From Acanthaster planci (lineage: Eukaryota; Echinodermata; Asteroidea; Valvatida; Acanthasteridae), in contig NW_019091686.1 in assembly GCF_001949145.1 (NCBI RefSeq), positions 62,001 to 126,000 of the forward strand: 64,000 nt of DNA, given 5' to 3'. Below, one piece after another: positions 50,301-62,024 of the stretch; position 1 is the first letter of the stretch; each line of letters opens with the position of its first letter. The translations under genes and the position numbers were made by a program. The notes below the pieces were generated by a model. It ran no database searches, was not told the origin of the DNA, and saw nothing but the letters and a program-made list of their open reading frames with translations.

Positions 50301-53300
50301 GGCCTGCAAGCTTCCAACGACTCATGACCTCAGTTCTGGGTGACCTCATTGGACGCACCTGTTATGTATATTTGGACAACATCGTCGTCTTCTTGCCCAA
50401 CTTGCAATGTCACCTCACTGATCTCCGTCTGGTATTGACCAAGTTCCGAGAGGCCGGACTTACAGTCAATCAGGAGAAATGCAACTTTGCTAGCCAGCAA
50501 ATGTGCTATCCCGGGCACATTATCGGACAGGATGGGATAAAGACCAATCCCGAAAAGGTGCCGGCAATCCTTGCATATCCTGAGCCTACGGTGGTGAAAC
50601 AACTCGAGCGTTTCCTTGGCATGGTCTTGTGGTTCCATAAATTCATAACACTCTACACGACCGTTGCAGAACCACTGCATAAGCTCCGCCGTAAGAACGC
50701 AAACTGGAACGGGACTGCCGAATGCCAGTCCTCATTCAACCACCTAAAGCCGATGTTGACAAGTGACCCAATCCTCACCTACCCAGACCCAAACAAACCA
50801 TTCATCATGCATACGTATGCCAGTGACACGTGACTCGGTGCCTTCTATTTCAGTGGCATAGTTCCACTAGATGCCCTGTCGCCTTTGCCAGCCGCTCTTT
50901 CACTGCTGCCAAGCAAAACTACAGTGTCACTGAGAGAGAGTGCTTGGCAGTTGTATGGGCTCTCAAGAAGTTGCCAGTTTAACGCCCCCAGTTACACCTG
51001 TGTTGGCTACCAGTGATGGTGCTATCAACAGTGACGACACTCTGTGTGCTGCTGAACCCTGCCTTTGCCCCATGGACGCCATCATTGACTGGGTGCAGTG
51101 CGATGACTGTAGTGAATGGTATCACCAAAAGTGCGTGCACATCGGGATAAACAATTGTTTATGTGTACTTTCTCCTGCCCAGTATGCCGGAAGAAATGAC
51201 GAGACAAGGAGAAGGAGTTGCACTAGAAGAATGCTGTCTCGTCCCCTAATGCATTTCCCCATACTATGTTTACGCGAGAACTCTTTGTTGAAGCCCAGTC
51301 TCATGACCCTGACTGTGCAAATTACACACAGGATCTTTGCCACTATACGCTGCAAACGATGCTCGACAGCTCCGACTTGTTCAATAGCGAGCAATGGAAT
51401 ATCAAGTTGACAGTGGCATTTTGCTGCACTGTGCTAACTCCAAGTGAAGCATTGTTGTGCCAAAAACCCTACGGCACGATGTACCACTAGAGTGTCATGC
51501 CAAGCCATCTGCGGGCCATCAGGGCAGAACCAAAATGTTCCACAGACTGAAAGACCTCAACTTGCGGTGGAAGGGCATGTCCAAGGATGTCCGCATCTTT
51601 GTTCATAGCAGCAGCTGATGCCAGGAGACAAAACCAATATTCCGTAAGCCAGCGGGTATGATGCTATCAACAGATCAACGCACTCTCAGGAGCCATGGGA
51701 GGTAGTAGACGTTGATCTGATGGGGCCCTCCCTAAGAGCCACGCAGGCCACGAATACCTACTTGTGGCAGTAGATCACTCCAGCAAATGGGTTGAGATCT
51801 TTCCCCTTAAGACGGCTACCGTCTCCTATGTTCTCTTAGTCAACAGTTAACATTTCAAAGAGTTATTCTTTCTTTTAGGGGACTGGTTTGTCTCCAAATA
51901 AAGGGACTTAACAACAGTCTCCAAGTTGTGATGTGCATTTCTACTCTCCATGGTCCATTGTCATCATTAGTCCGAGTAATTTGGACTCCACAAATTGCAT
52001 TTTTTTTATTTTGACATGGTTGGGTGATAGTAGAAGACAAGTACCCTTCATAGGATTTTCCTTCGATTAGTTGATTTCAGTCAAAATAGCTCATACTATG
52101 TCATACCCCTAGAACTCCTTAGAATTCACCGACAATCCTCAAACTGTCTAATGCACCTATCGTAGGATTCAGTGGGAATCAAATATTCCAATGATGGTGA
52201 TAAGGTTTGCTCACATTTCTGAAGGAATGAGAAGTTTCACGTTTGAATTGGAAATGCTCTTGTTAGGTGGGCTCAAAGTCACCATTTTCATGTTGTGATT
52301 CAAACTGTTTATTGTGTGTTGATGACTCCTGCAGTAGAGTGTCTAGTTGACGTCATAATGTGGTCACAGTTTACCAAATGTGCCATTCAGGAAACAATCT
52401 TCAGCATGTGTTTGCGCACATACTTTTGCCAGCTTTGTGGTGCAATGCTTTTATGGAAAATAAAATCAAAATTCAAGTAAAACGTGAAAAAGTTTTGATT
52501 TTTCTTTTTCCAGACTTCCTTGCCAGGTGGAGGCAACATCAGACCACAATGATGCCCGAAGTGATAGTATTGTTCTAGTTGCAAGTAGTTTGGACAAATT
52601 GACAGGAAATCTTGAGTTGTACAAGACTGTACTCTTGGCCCAGCTAAAGGTAAAAATGCTTCATTACCTTGATTGTATCGAAAAGACTAATAGAAGACAT
52701 TATTGTTAGTGGCTTCAAGAAACATTTATTTTGTTCAAATTACCACCAAAAACATACAGAAGGATACCAAACGGAAAAGTAGAGCAAAGAATTTATGGCA
52801 GATTGTTTCTGTGTTTTAAAATTGTATAATATTTTAATTAACAAAGGATGTTAGACTTTATCTCAAATAATCACATTAATGAAACTTGTTGAACTTTGTT
52901 CCTATGTATTCACATACCAGTACTTAACTTTGGATATTGTCCGTGTAAAATCATTCCTTTTGTGCTACATGTCCAAAACATATTAAGCTAAGACTTTGAG
53001 CAGATAGCATAGAAATCCAAGTTATTTTAGTGAATATCATTCAAATGCTGTCTTTCCAGGTGGACGGTTCATTACATAGTACTGTGTCCCTGATAGCACT
53101 ACCACTAGAGTCTCCCAAAGCATTTGTCTTTTCACCTACTGGTCCAGTCAACAGGGATTATGATGATGTCAGACGGTTTGCAGATGCAGCAGGAGCTGGT
53201 ATTAAACGGTGAGACATTGTTCCAAGAGAAACAAACCTCTTGAAAAGTTATATATTTGTATATTACCGATAAGTTGTAACTGGAACATAAAAAATGAGTG

Positions 53301-56300
53301 TTTAATTTTGCAAACAAGCTATGAACAAGGAGACTCTTAGTACACTGCAGTTATTTAACACTAAAATTCCTTCTTTTTTCCTAGTGCTATAGCAGCAGGT
53401 AGCAAGTGTCCTTTGCTGATCTGTGCACCTGATGATACATTCCCCAAGACTAGTCTGATATCTCTCCTTGGAGCCTTGCAAGTCTTGTATGTGGTAAGAA
53501 TTATGTGTCTAATATTTTTAAGAATTGGAGAAATTCTGTGAAATGGTTCAAATGTTCACAGAACATTACTTCTTGACACACAGTTTCCCTTGTCAATATT
53601 CAAGTTATGATTGAGTTTTAGCATTGGGAAGTTAACATGTATTGAGTCATTGCATGTGGAATGTGATACATGTAACTTACATTATCAGAGTTGTGTCTGG
53701 TTTTCGTCCATCTCTGTTTACCAACAGCCGTATGAAATCCGCCAAGATGTTCCAGCTAAGGCTCAGAAGGCCAACAAACTCTTTGTCTGGTGTGAGAATG
53801 CAGCAACTCAGAATTCTCTCATACAACATGCTGCAGCTATTGAGAGTGGAAGGTTGTCATGAAGTTGATTCTGTTATTAGTTAATTTGTTTGAATAAGCT
53901 GGCTGAATTTAGATTGTACGTGTACATATATGTATATCAACTTTACTGTCTAGTGTTACAGCTCTGAGATACTGAAAATGGAAGATTGTATATCCTGCTT
54001 ACACTGAGCTTGACCATAATGAAAGGTGGAAAATGGCTCTTCAAAGAGTTAACATGCATACGGCTACACATGAAGCACCTGTCTTCAAACAACAGGCATA
54101 AACACTTAGCATTTAGTATACAATTTTCCATTCTCCTCTCATTCAAGCCCTCCCAGAGTTGTTTTACTTCTCCCTGTAGTCCTCTTTTCTTGGTTGTTTA
54201 TTTGGCTGCTGTAGGTTGGTAGCCCGTGATATTGGTGGATCAGATCCTGAACGTATGGCTGCACCCAGTGTGTCTCAATATGTTATGGATCTTTTCAGAG
54301 ATTCATCAAGTGTCAAGGTAAATGTCTTAACTGAGCGTATTTGTGCATTGCAAAGAAAGAAAGTGAAAGCTTGGATTGAACTTAACATTGACAACATTCT
54401 GCCATATCTTGGTGACAAATATAAATTGACTACTTTTTTGTAACAATTTGTAACAATTAACTGGTCAGTGAATATCTTATTTACCTTTCAAAGTATATTT
54501 TTCTGTCACTGCTCTTAGGTGAGTGTAGTTAGTGATGACAACACTCTTATGAACTCCTACCCGCTTTTCTCAGCTGTCAATCGATGTGCTAAGCTTGTAG
54601 AGCGCCACCAAGGACGCATCATCAAGCTGGAATATGTAGGAGAGGGTCAAGTGCAGAAGACATTGATGTTCGTTGGAAAGGTAGGTTTGAAAATAGAGAA
54701 GTAGAAAGGTAGATATGTAAGGGTGAATATAGCTTCCAGTTTTTGTGATTTTGGTGATTGCTCGCAATCATGTTTGTTTTTATTTTAGGGTGTAACCTAT
54801 GACACTGGTGGAGCTGATATCAAGGCTGGCGGTCACATGGCAGGGATGCACAGGTGTTTTAGATTGGCTTTATTTATGTAATAAAAAGATTTCTTGAAGA
54901 AACTTTGATAGTCTAATGTTGATACATACTGCAACAATGTTACATAGTTTGCTTGGACTATTTTGACAAGAGGATTGATCTGACTAACATTTGCACTATG
55001 GTGGTTCATTTAGAGATAAGTGTGGGGCAGCAACTGTGGCAGGATTCTTTCAAACTTTGGATTTGCTGAAACCCCGGAACATTAAAGTAATTGGAGCCAT
55101 GGCTATGGTCCGTAACAGTGTTGGAGTAGGTGAGTCTAAACCATCATCAAATCAAGCACCAGATTACACCTTGATATGAACAGTTATTTGTATTGCCGTA
55201 TAACACACGTCATTCAGATCAGGTAGATTAAAAAAGTTCTTGAAAAGTTCATTATTCTTGAAAAGATTTGGAATCCTTTAGGGATCAAAATGTGCAACGG
55301 AATACATTTCTGCCCTCCTGTGAATTGTCTACTTTTGTATTAAATGGAAAAAGAAGCTGATTACTATTTGCCAACTGTTTAAATGTTTTCTGGGGGTAAT
55401 GTGATGAACAGAGAGTTATGTCGCAGATGAGATCATTACATCTAGAGCTGGTAAGCGAGTCCGTGTTGGTAACACTGATGCTGAGGGGCGTATGGCAATG
55501 GCTGATGTACTCTGTGAAATGAAACAAAAGGTTAGTGATTCAACAAATCTTAAAGAATTTTTCAAAAGACCAAGATTCTTCATTTTGAGACATGGCAGTC
55601 TTAATGTGCAGTTTTCATTACTTTCTTGTAATACTTAAGGCCTGGACCCAATCCTTTACCCTACAGCCTGATTGGTCCAACCCTTCATCCATCTGACTAA
55701 CTTGCAGCAACCAGGCTTGGCCAGTTAGAAATGTTCAATGGTAGTGTTCTCATGAGCAGATATTTTATTCTGGGCATGTTTTTGGCATGACAGAAGGCCT
55801 AAGTCAACACCTTTTGTTTTAAGACTCATTAAAACGTTGATCATTCTTTCAACTGAATGTGTTTTTACTTGTTTCTGTTTGTCAGGCTGTGAATGAAGTG
55901 AATCCTCATCTCTTTACCATAGCAACTTTGACTGGACATGCCATACGTGCCATGGGACCAAAGTACACCGTAAGTACTTGGATCAATTGCACTTTTATCT
56001 TGTTTGCTTTTCCTTCCCATATGTCTCTTTATTTGTTTTTCCACTTGTTTTATAGATTATCTTTCATCAAGAATGGCGCATCAATGGCATGAAGTGCATG
56101 CTGCAACTCTTGTAACATTTTGATGATAGTATCCACCTTTGTTAGAGTTTTGGGATGTAAAGTAGGAAGTTATTGTTTGAATCATGCGTAATGCTTGCTG
56201 ATGATGGTATCCACCTTTGTAAGAGTTTTGGGACGTAAAGTAGAAAGTTATTGTGTGAATCATGGCTTGCTGACTGCTAGCATGTGTCAAATAATCACCA

Positions 56301-59300
56301 GATTTAGCATATACATTTCAGATATTTTACGTAAATACCCACTCGTGAGATGTGTCATGAAATGATGGTCAAGATATTTCTAAAATGTCAACAGTGCTGT
56401 CCTACATTGTTTTTCATCCTTGCAGATTGTTTGACCGGTTATTCAATGTTGTTGTAGATAGTGCAGTGATCTAAAATGTTACTCGGCATTTACAGTCCTT
56501 CCATGCCTCGGGCCATGAGCTTGCTTATCGTGTTCCTGAAGTGTAATTTGTGCATTTATCTTCTAGTCTTCAGCATAATTTTCTCTGCTTGAACTGCAGC
56601 CTACCGCCTAATTTAATTTAATCCTTCTCACTTGCCAGGAAGTGTGCCGCAAACAGCTCGAGGCAAGACAATTCCTTTGTGGATTTAGTTTAAGACTGAA
56701 GTGTGTCTGTTGTAACATAATCTACAAACCTCTGCCTTTTCACTGTGTGGAAAAAAATGTTGTTGAAAAGCAAACTGAAACTATTAGATTAAAATTCAAT
56801 GAAATTTTAATTTTATTTATTAAGTACATGTGTCACTGATTTCAACGTGAGTGTTTAACTGTTCAAGAGAAATTGAAAAATGCGGTTACATCTCTTTATT
56901 GAGTGGGCTTTATTGTCACGTCACTAATGAGGCTTTATTTGAAGATAATGAGAGCTGGCACGCCAAAGGTTGAATGTTAAGGAACTACATACACTAGAAT
57001 CTTTCTCTGTTTTGTTTATTGAGCGGCCATGCCATTAGCATTTCTGTTCATAAAGAGAAATAATATTTGTGTAGCTATCTATTATTTAATGACATTCTTA
57101 ACCAGTGTATATCTAACTCTTTTGGCAGTTAGTCAGTTTATTGTTTGTCATATGTTCTGTAATTCTGAAAGGACTGTAGATTGTTCACCTTATTCAAAAC
57201 TGTTTTTAAACTATACACCAATATTTATTACAAATACAAGGAAACTATACCCTAAGCACTTTGTTCGTGAGTCCAATATTGTATTGAAATATAGTTGAAT
57301 AACTTTCAAAAAGAACAAGCAATATATATTAATTTGAGAGAATGGTGTGCTTATTTTAGTTCATGTTTCTCTCACTCTGGTAATTTAGGGATGTTTTAAT
57401 TTTTGTTGGTTATTATGAAATTTATGCAAAGTTCAACTACCCACATTCGCACTGCTTCAGTTGTGTTTCAGTAGATTACTCTATTTTGCTGAACATTCCT
57501 GTGTCTTGCACTTTAAATATTTATCATGTTTTAAACCTGGAGGTATCTTTCACTCATTGGAGTGTTTATTTGATCTGTTTTTTTCCATTTCTAGATTGTT
57601 ATGGATAATGGTCCCGCCTTCAAGACCAAACATGCACAGGCTCTACAAGCTGGTAAGAGTTTATTCTTGAATATTTTTAAAAAGTGTTGATTAATTTTTG
57701 CTTAACTATAACCCTGCCAGATGTAGCATAGTACAATAGGTGTGAAAGTCTGATGCACTTTGTTGTGCTGGGCAATCAACAGCAGCCCAACAAACTGGCC
57801 ATGTTGAGACAATGGGAGCTAGTCTCATTGAACAATGCCACTGTTGGATCTTGTGGGGACTGGCAACCACAGACTCCAAGGCTGTGTGGCCTTGGGGGGG
57901 AGAGTTGACCTGTTGGATCTTTTTACACTGGCAGGTAAGCCACTTTAACAAATGATGCAGACTAATGTGTCTGGCAGAGTTTGCAGTTAAGGTACCGAGG
58001 AGGGTTAGGATTAACGTTTAATAACAGGTTTGGCCCTTACACTAACATAGATTTATAACATTGTATGTTTGGTGTTTGAGAGCTTGCAAAAAATTCACAA
58101 GCTTAATCAGGTGGGAATCAAATCCATGACCTCCGACTCACTAATGGAGACGTCTTGACCAACAGGCTCTCTGGGGTCGGCTGGCCGGTCGGAGCCTAAG
58201 TTGTTGGAAATAAGAATTATAACTATCAGCTTTAATACTTGCCTTTTAGAAAGATTTTGCTAAGATTGAGGTGTCGGGTCCTACATTTTGGATTTGTGTT
58301 TGAAGTCACTGTAGCCAGCAAGCAGTTTGCAGCAGTTTTGAATTATGTATGTTCTCAAATACAGATACATATGGACGGTGCAATTTCGAAAATAAGACTG
58401 TTTGGAAATCATAGTGGAATGGTTACACATGTAAACGTTCTTGTCCTGAGTACTCTGTGTTCAGCCAAAAACAGTACAGAAGTGGCTTCCATTGTCATAA
58501 TTGTTTTTGAATTCTTAATTACTTAGTCAGAGTTGTATGGAGTGACAGAAAGCCTTGTTTATTTCTTTATCAAGACAAGTCACCAGTTAGGTGTTGCCAG
58601 TTTATTACTGGGGAAGAAACTTAACCAAGTCTTTATGATAAAAGTAAATTTCAGGAGGTTTTTGTATATATGAAAATTGTATTTATTGCTTTGTTGCACA
58701 GCTGGTGATGAAATGGGTGACCCCTTTGAGATTTCAACCATTCGTAGAGAGGTACGATCTTCCATGCAATAAGTCAAAAATCTTTCCTATCAATGCTTCT
58801 TGTTTCCATCGGAAAGATGTAAGTGTTAAACCATTTCCTGCCGGGTGCTTTTAAAAATGCAGTGCCTACATACGAGCGATTTTCAAGATTTTTCGTTTTC
58901 AAAATTCTTCAAAAATTCATAATTTCATTAAATGGACGTTTTCACCCACACGAATGACTGTCTGGTGGCTACTCTAATCTGACAGGCAACCTCCATTGAC
59001 GCCTGAGTATTTCAGCCAGGCTTGCTGCCTTGTAAAGAGAGCTCAGAATTGTGAGGTGTTATGTAATTTCCTTTGTTCCCAGTGAATGCCAGTGGCATCT
59101 TTTCAAACGCGGCTCTTTTGTCCGGTTTCGGGCACCCCAGCTATGCGTACAAACCCAACGTAACTGAAACTGGGCTCCCTGGCAGCTTATGGTTAAGTTT
59201 CTGTTTTGCCTTTTACTGGGTGTGCATTGTTTTCAGTTGTACTGAGTCAGTATTTGATTATTAACTCAATTATCCATGCAAGTCTGAGTTGGAGCCTTTG

Positions 59301-59628
59301 GCATTGAAGTCAAAGTTTGTGTACCAAGTGAACTTAAAAGCCGAGTATGGCGACACTGCATATTGTATGATTAACATGGTTCACATTTCCTTCGCATGTT
59401 TATTTGCTTTTCCTGTAGGTCTTAGCAGTTGAAAAAGTTCCTGAGGTGAAAATTTGTTTTGTGATACCTCCTGCATATTTGTCTGTTTGTTATAGGACTA
59501 TGAATTTCACAAGGGGAAGTCTGAATACGAAGATGTGTTACAGTGTAACAATGAACCATCAAGTGCTACTCCACGTGGGCATCAGTCTCCAGCTGCATTC
59601 TTGATTATGTCTTCTGGTCTGGATGCGG
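47308..59628 (+). CDS. Peptidase M17-type aminopeptidase, 3' end beyond the window
   Basis: Homologue of the leucyl-aminopeptidase-like C. elegans W07G4.4 class. Exons: 47308-47324 (proposed), 52514-52649, 53060-53208, 53385-53493, 53728-53852, 54215-54317, 54519-54680, 54789-54853, 55014-55129, 55412-55530, 55886-55969, 57595-57652, 58702-58751 and 59496-59628. Phases agree throughout. M17 hallmarks: [20 protein letters not shown] spanning 54674-54842 with the metal-ligand lysine and aspartate, RDKCGAA, and [12 protein letters not shown] (about 55469-55505), the second metal-binding signature. The 17-base first exon (MARYGG) is inferred from phase and position. In the last exon a one-base excess near 59580 breaks the frame that otherwise reads [12 protein letters not shown]. 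The C-terminal exon was not found before 64000. Such enzymes hydrolyse N-terminal amino acids from peptides, usually in the cytosol. Confidence 0.88.
47596..47802. repeat. Large nested palindrome of about 207 bp
   Basis: The left arm (about 47596-47676) and right arm (about 47716-47802) are nearly perfect inverted copies, including GAAGAAGCCCATGTCCATCA and GTAAGCATGGTAAG. The right arm has a 6-base extra piece (GGTTAA) and a few substitutions. Inside it, 47657-47702 is itself a palindrome with arms of about 20 bases. It lies in the first intron of the aminopeptidase gene. It could be a short foldback or MITE-like element or a local inverted duplication. Transcribed, it would form a long RNA hairpin. 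Confidence 0.88.
48384..49700 (+). pseudogene. Gag and protease remnant of the gypsy-type element
   Basis: A capsid-like helical region is split over several frames. The piece from about 48940 contains [19 protein letters not shown], resembling the capsid domain from which vertebrate SCAN domains derive. The open frame 49012-49980 continues into a zinc knuckle of type C-x2-C-x4-H-x4-C ([14 protein letters not shown], about 49350-49395) and then a retropepsin-like segment. There the catalytic triplet reads D-T-V rather than D-T-G/S, which would be expected to disable it. Confidence 0.8.
49877..50990 (+). pseudogene. Reverse transcriptase and partial RNase H of the gypsy-type element
   Basis: The frame 49877-50833 carries the reverse transcriptase fingers-palm order: [40 protein letters not shown] and the catalytic box. 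That box reads Y-L-D-N in place of Y-x-D-D. The following RNase H begins in the same frame with an altered first catalytic segment and stops at TGA 50831-50833. It continues in another frame to about 50975 ([17 protein letters not shown]). The second half of RNase H is missing. Confidence 0.88.
51045..51195 (+). pseudogene. PHD-finger-like zinc domain inside the gypsy-type pol region
   Basis: The plus-strand frame from about 51060 reads [20 protein letters not shown] and then YHQKCVHIG. Together with a frameshifted [11 protein letters not shown] at about 51160-51193 this gives a C4-H-C3 order typical of PHD fingers, including the conserved W two residues before H. It occupies the place where the second half of RNase H should be, before the integrase zinc-binding domain. 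PHD fingers usually read histone tails. Its position within pol is unusual. Confidence 0.65.
51410..51835 (+). pseudogene. Truncated integrase of the gypsy-type element
   Basis: From about 51450 the sequence, in changing frames, contains the H-x-H plus C-x2-C zinc-binding domain (around [17 protein letters not shown] and a later C-x2-C). From about 51700 the start of the catalytic core follows, with the first aspartate (VDVDLMGPS) and [18 protein letters not shown]. Homology ends near 51835, so the rest of the catalytic core and the 3' LTR are absent. Confidence 0.8.
51846..52513. other. Rest of aminopeptidase intron 1
   Basis: AT-rich DNA between the retrotransposon break point and the second coding exon. 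A pyrimidine tract (TTTTTCTTTTTCCAG) at its end is the acceptor for the exon at 52514. No further exon or repeat was recognised. Confidence 0.6.
56119..56268. repeat. Two-copy tandem duplication of about 75-80 bp
   Basis: Two neighbouring copies share GGTATCCACCTTTGT (first copy AGTATCCACC), then AGAGTTTTGGGA, GTAAAGTA and AAGTTATTGT followed by GAATCATG. They differ at a handful of sites. They lie in the 1.6-kb aminopeptidase intron 55970-57594, which otherwise shows nothing recognisable. Confidence 0.85.
58040..58200 (-). repeat. tRNA-derived SINE-like element
   Basis: Read on the minus strand, the segment begins near 58200. It has an A-box-like GTTGGTCAAGACGTCT and, about 40 bases later, a B-box-like GGATTTGATTCCCACC, as in tRNA-derived SINEs. 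It then runs into TTGTGAATTTTTTGCAAGCT. It sits in an aminopeptidase intron. The 3' end is not defined; homology may continue toward 57960. Confidence 0.6.
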
Positions 59629-62020
59629 TAAGTTCACTTTAGGCTTTTATCACCTCTTGTCAATTCATGTGGTGTAACAGTAGTTCGAAAAAAGAAGTCT
59701 GTTTGCACTGAAATATTTTCTTTGATGGAACACTAGTCTAAGAATAATAGCACCCCTCCACTTGCAACCTCTTTCACGTTTCATACGATATTATATCCTG
59801 ACGTAGGATGTGTTGTTAAGGTTGACCAAGCTACTCAATGAAATTAAAGTTGTCTTAGTTAACTAATACAAGTAAACAAACCATGATGTGATATTTTCTG
59901 AGAGCATTCACGAATTTCAGCAGAACAACGCAAAAGTGAATGAACTTCACTATCAGGTTGACTTGTCCTGATGAAGCAGAAAGCTAATTTGGTTAAAAGT
60001 GGTATATGTCGACAGCTAAGCACAAAAATCTTCACTTAGAAATGTCCAGTATACTTACTTCAAGTTATTCTTCCTTGGGAGTCAACACTGTGTATTGTTT
60101 GTCATATCACAATGATGGAAAGACAATGGTTTCTTCTACAGCAGTATTCAGTCATTGGTCTCAGTGATTAATGTGAATTTCATCCCCAAATCAAGTGGCT
60201 TTTAAATTTCTACACACATGTACATGTAGACTGTGATGCATGTAAGATTAATTTTACTGAGTCAATGTAGATCACTCATGTCACAGGTTTCTCCAACAAC
60301 ACTTTAATTTTAATATTGAAATATTGCTGCTGTGAGGTTTTCATTCAGATTTCAACAAATCAGACTTTAATTATTTCCATCTGGAATTCTGTTTGTTCAC
60401 AACACAATCGCTAGTGAGCAGTTAAAACATATGCACATGGAACACATTGAAGTGACATTAGGAATGACTTCCATGAATGAGGAGTGTTTGACTGTAATGC
60501 ATTCTGTCAGAACAAGTGGCAATATCTCTCTTTACCTGAGAAATTGACAGAAGTAATACATGAAGACTGACAGTGTTTCATGCATATCTTTATGTATTCT
60601 CAGTGAGTGGAGCACACTTTGCACCATCAATATTTAGTAAGGCAATATTTTTGCCTCAAGCTGTATATTGGGATAGCGTGTTAGGTTAGGGGTTGCACTT
60701 TAGAAATTAAAAGAACTAGTTTTTGTGTTCTATTAACAGAAAAGGTTATTCGCTTAAAGTCATAGGAAAATATCAAGATTACATGTATAGCCTGTTCCAC
60801 TGGATTATGAAAAATATTTCTATGTGCCATATTTGTAGCTATTACAACTAGAGTAGATATTGAAGAAAGAATATTTGTGGTGAAAAAGATTTGTGAAAAT
60901 GGTATAAGGGCCCAATTTTATTGTTACATATAATTAGGATCCTCTCAGTTTCAGTTCTTCAAATGCAGCAAATAGATTTTATTGATATCTCTTGTGCCAA
61001 CTGCGTGTACCGTATTAGCTGAGTTTCAGTTGTGAGAAGTTAATTGTGTTTTCCCATAAGTATACATGTACAGTACATTATCAAATAAGTGCTTACAATT
61101 CCAGGAGGAGTTAAGTTGCATGTAACTTGAATTTGTGGTTTCTGATGCAGAAATTTCACAGTTCAACTTCTGCCTGTCAGTCTTATGGGTTAGTCAGTAA
61201 AGTCTACCCTTTTTGCAAGAGTGGAGTACATGTAGTATTTGACTCCCTTTTTGGTTTGACCATGATGAAAATGCTGCATCCGATAATGTGTAGCACCCCT
61301 TCTGTCACAGGTTTCTGATACACAGCAGAGTGTAGCATGTGAAAGCAAGTGTCATTGAGGCCGAGGAGGTTTTAGTGAGGCATATTGTATGCTACCGGTA
61401 GTCTAAATGTCTTGTCAAGAATGGATCACTCTGCTATGCATGGCCATAATGTATGCTAGGCCCATCTTCAGTCTGGAATATCTAAGTGTAGAATGGATTG
61501 CTTGTCCATTCATGGACACGTTGTGCTCATGTCATCCTCAGTGGGGAATGTTTTGTGTCTTGAATAGAGAGAGGGGCCCAACTATCTACCGGTAGTTTCA
61601 TTGAAAAAGCTGATGTATTGATAAAGACACTACTAATGAAAGAATCTGGAATGTGTGATTGTGGCTTCTGTGTGGATGTGGGTCAGTAGCAAGCCAGTGT
61701 GCTCCATCACCCAAGAATAAATTGCTTCAGGATATCCATCCGTCCATCCAGCCTAACTCACCCTTACAGCTGGAGGTCTTTCCCACACAATAGGTTTGAT
61801 GCAGCTTTCCACTTGAATATGAATGGATACACTGTATATAGGCAGATTTGGAAAAGGCACACATACAGTATACATGTGACTCAATAATCAAATGAAGGAT
61901 ACATGTCAGTGTGGATTTATGTACATGTATCGTGGTTGAAAAGAGGATTGTCATTTGGAACTTGTACTAACCCGTTGAAGTTCCAACACATAATTTAACA
62001 GGTTTAGGATTTCATCTTGC
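59629..62020. other. Aminopeptidase last visible intron, no exon recognised
   Basis: The region follows the donor at 59629 (GCG|GTAAGT). I looked for the C-terminal M17 exon and found none, so the gene most likely continues beyond 64000. Otherwise this is AT-rich, with scattered TACATGTA motifs and no other recognisable element. Confidence 0.5.
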
Positions 62021-62024
62021 CATG

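Larger units (their letters stand above)
48380..51845 (+). mobile_element. Decayed Ty3/gypsy-type LTR retrotransposon, ends truncated
   Basis: Gag, protease, reverse transcriptase, RNase H and integrase remnants lie in the usual Ty3/gypsy order. The element sits in the large first intron of the aminopeptidase gene. The reading frame is broken many times and the integrase stops after its first catalytic segment, near 51835. No matching long terminal repeats were found on either side. The base composition is richer in G+C than the surrounding introns. It is a dead copy. Confidence 0.88.

Noticed and set aside
59073-59264. Open frame after an AG acceptor in the aminopeptidase intron
   Set aside because: Its residues do not resemble the M17 family, and the exons ending 58751 and starting 59496 already join in phase 0.
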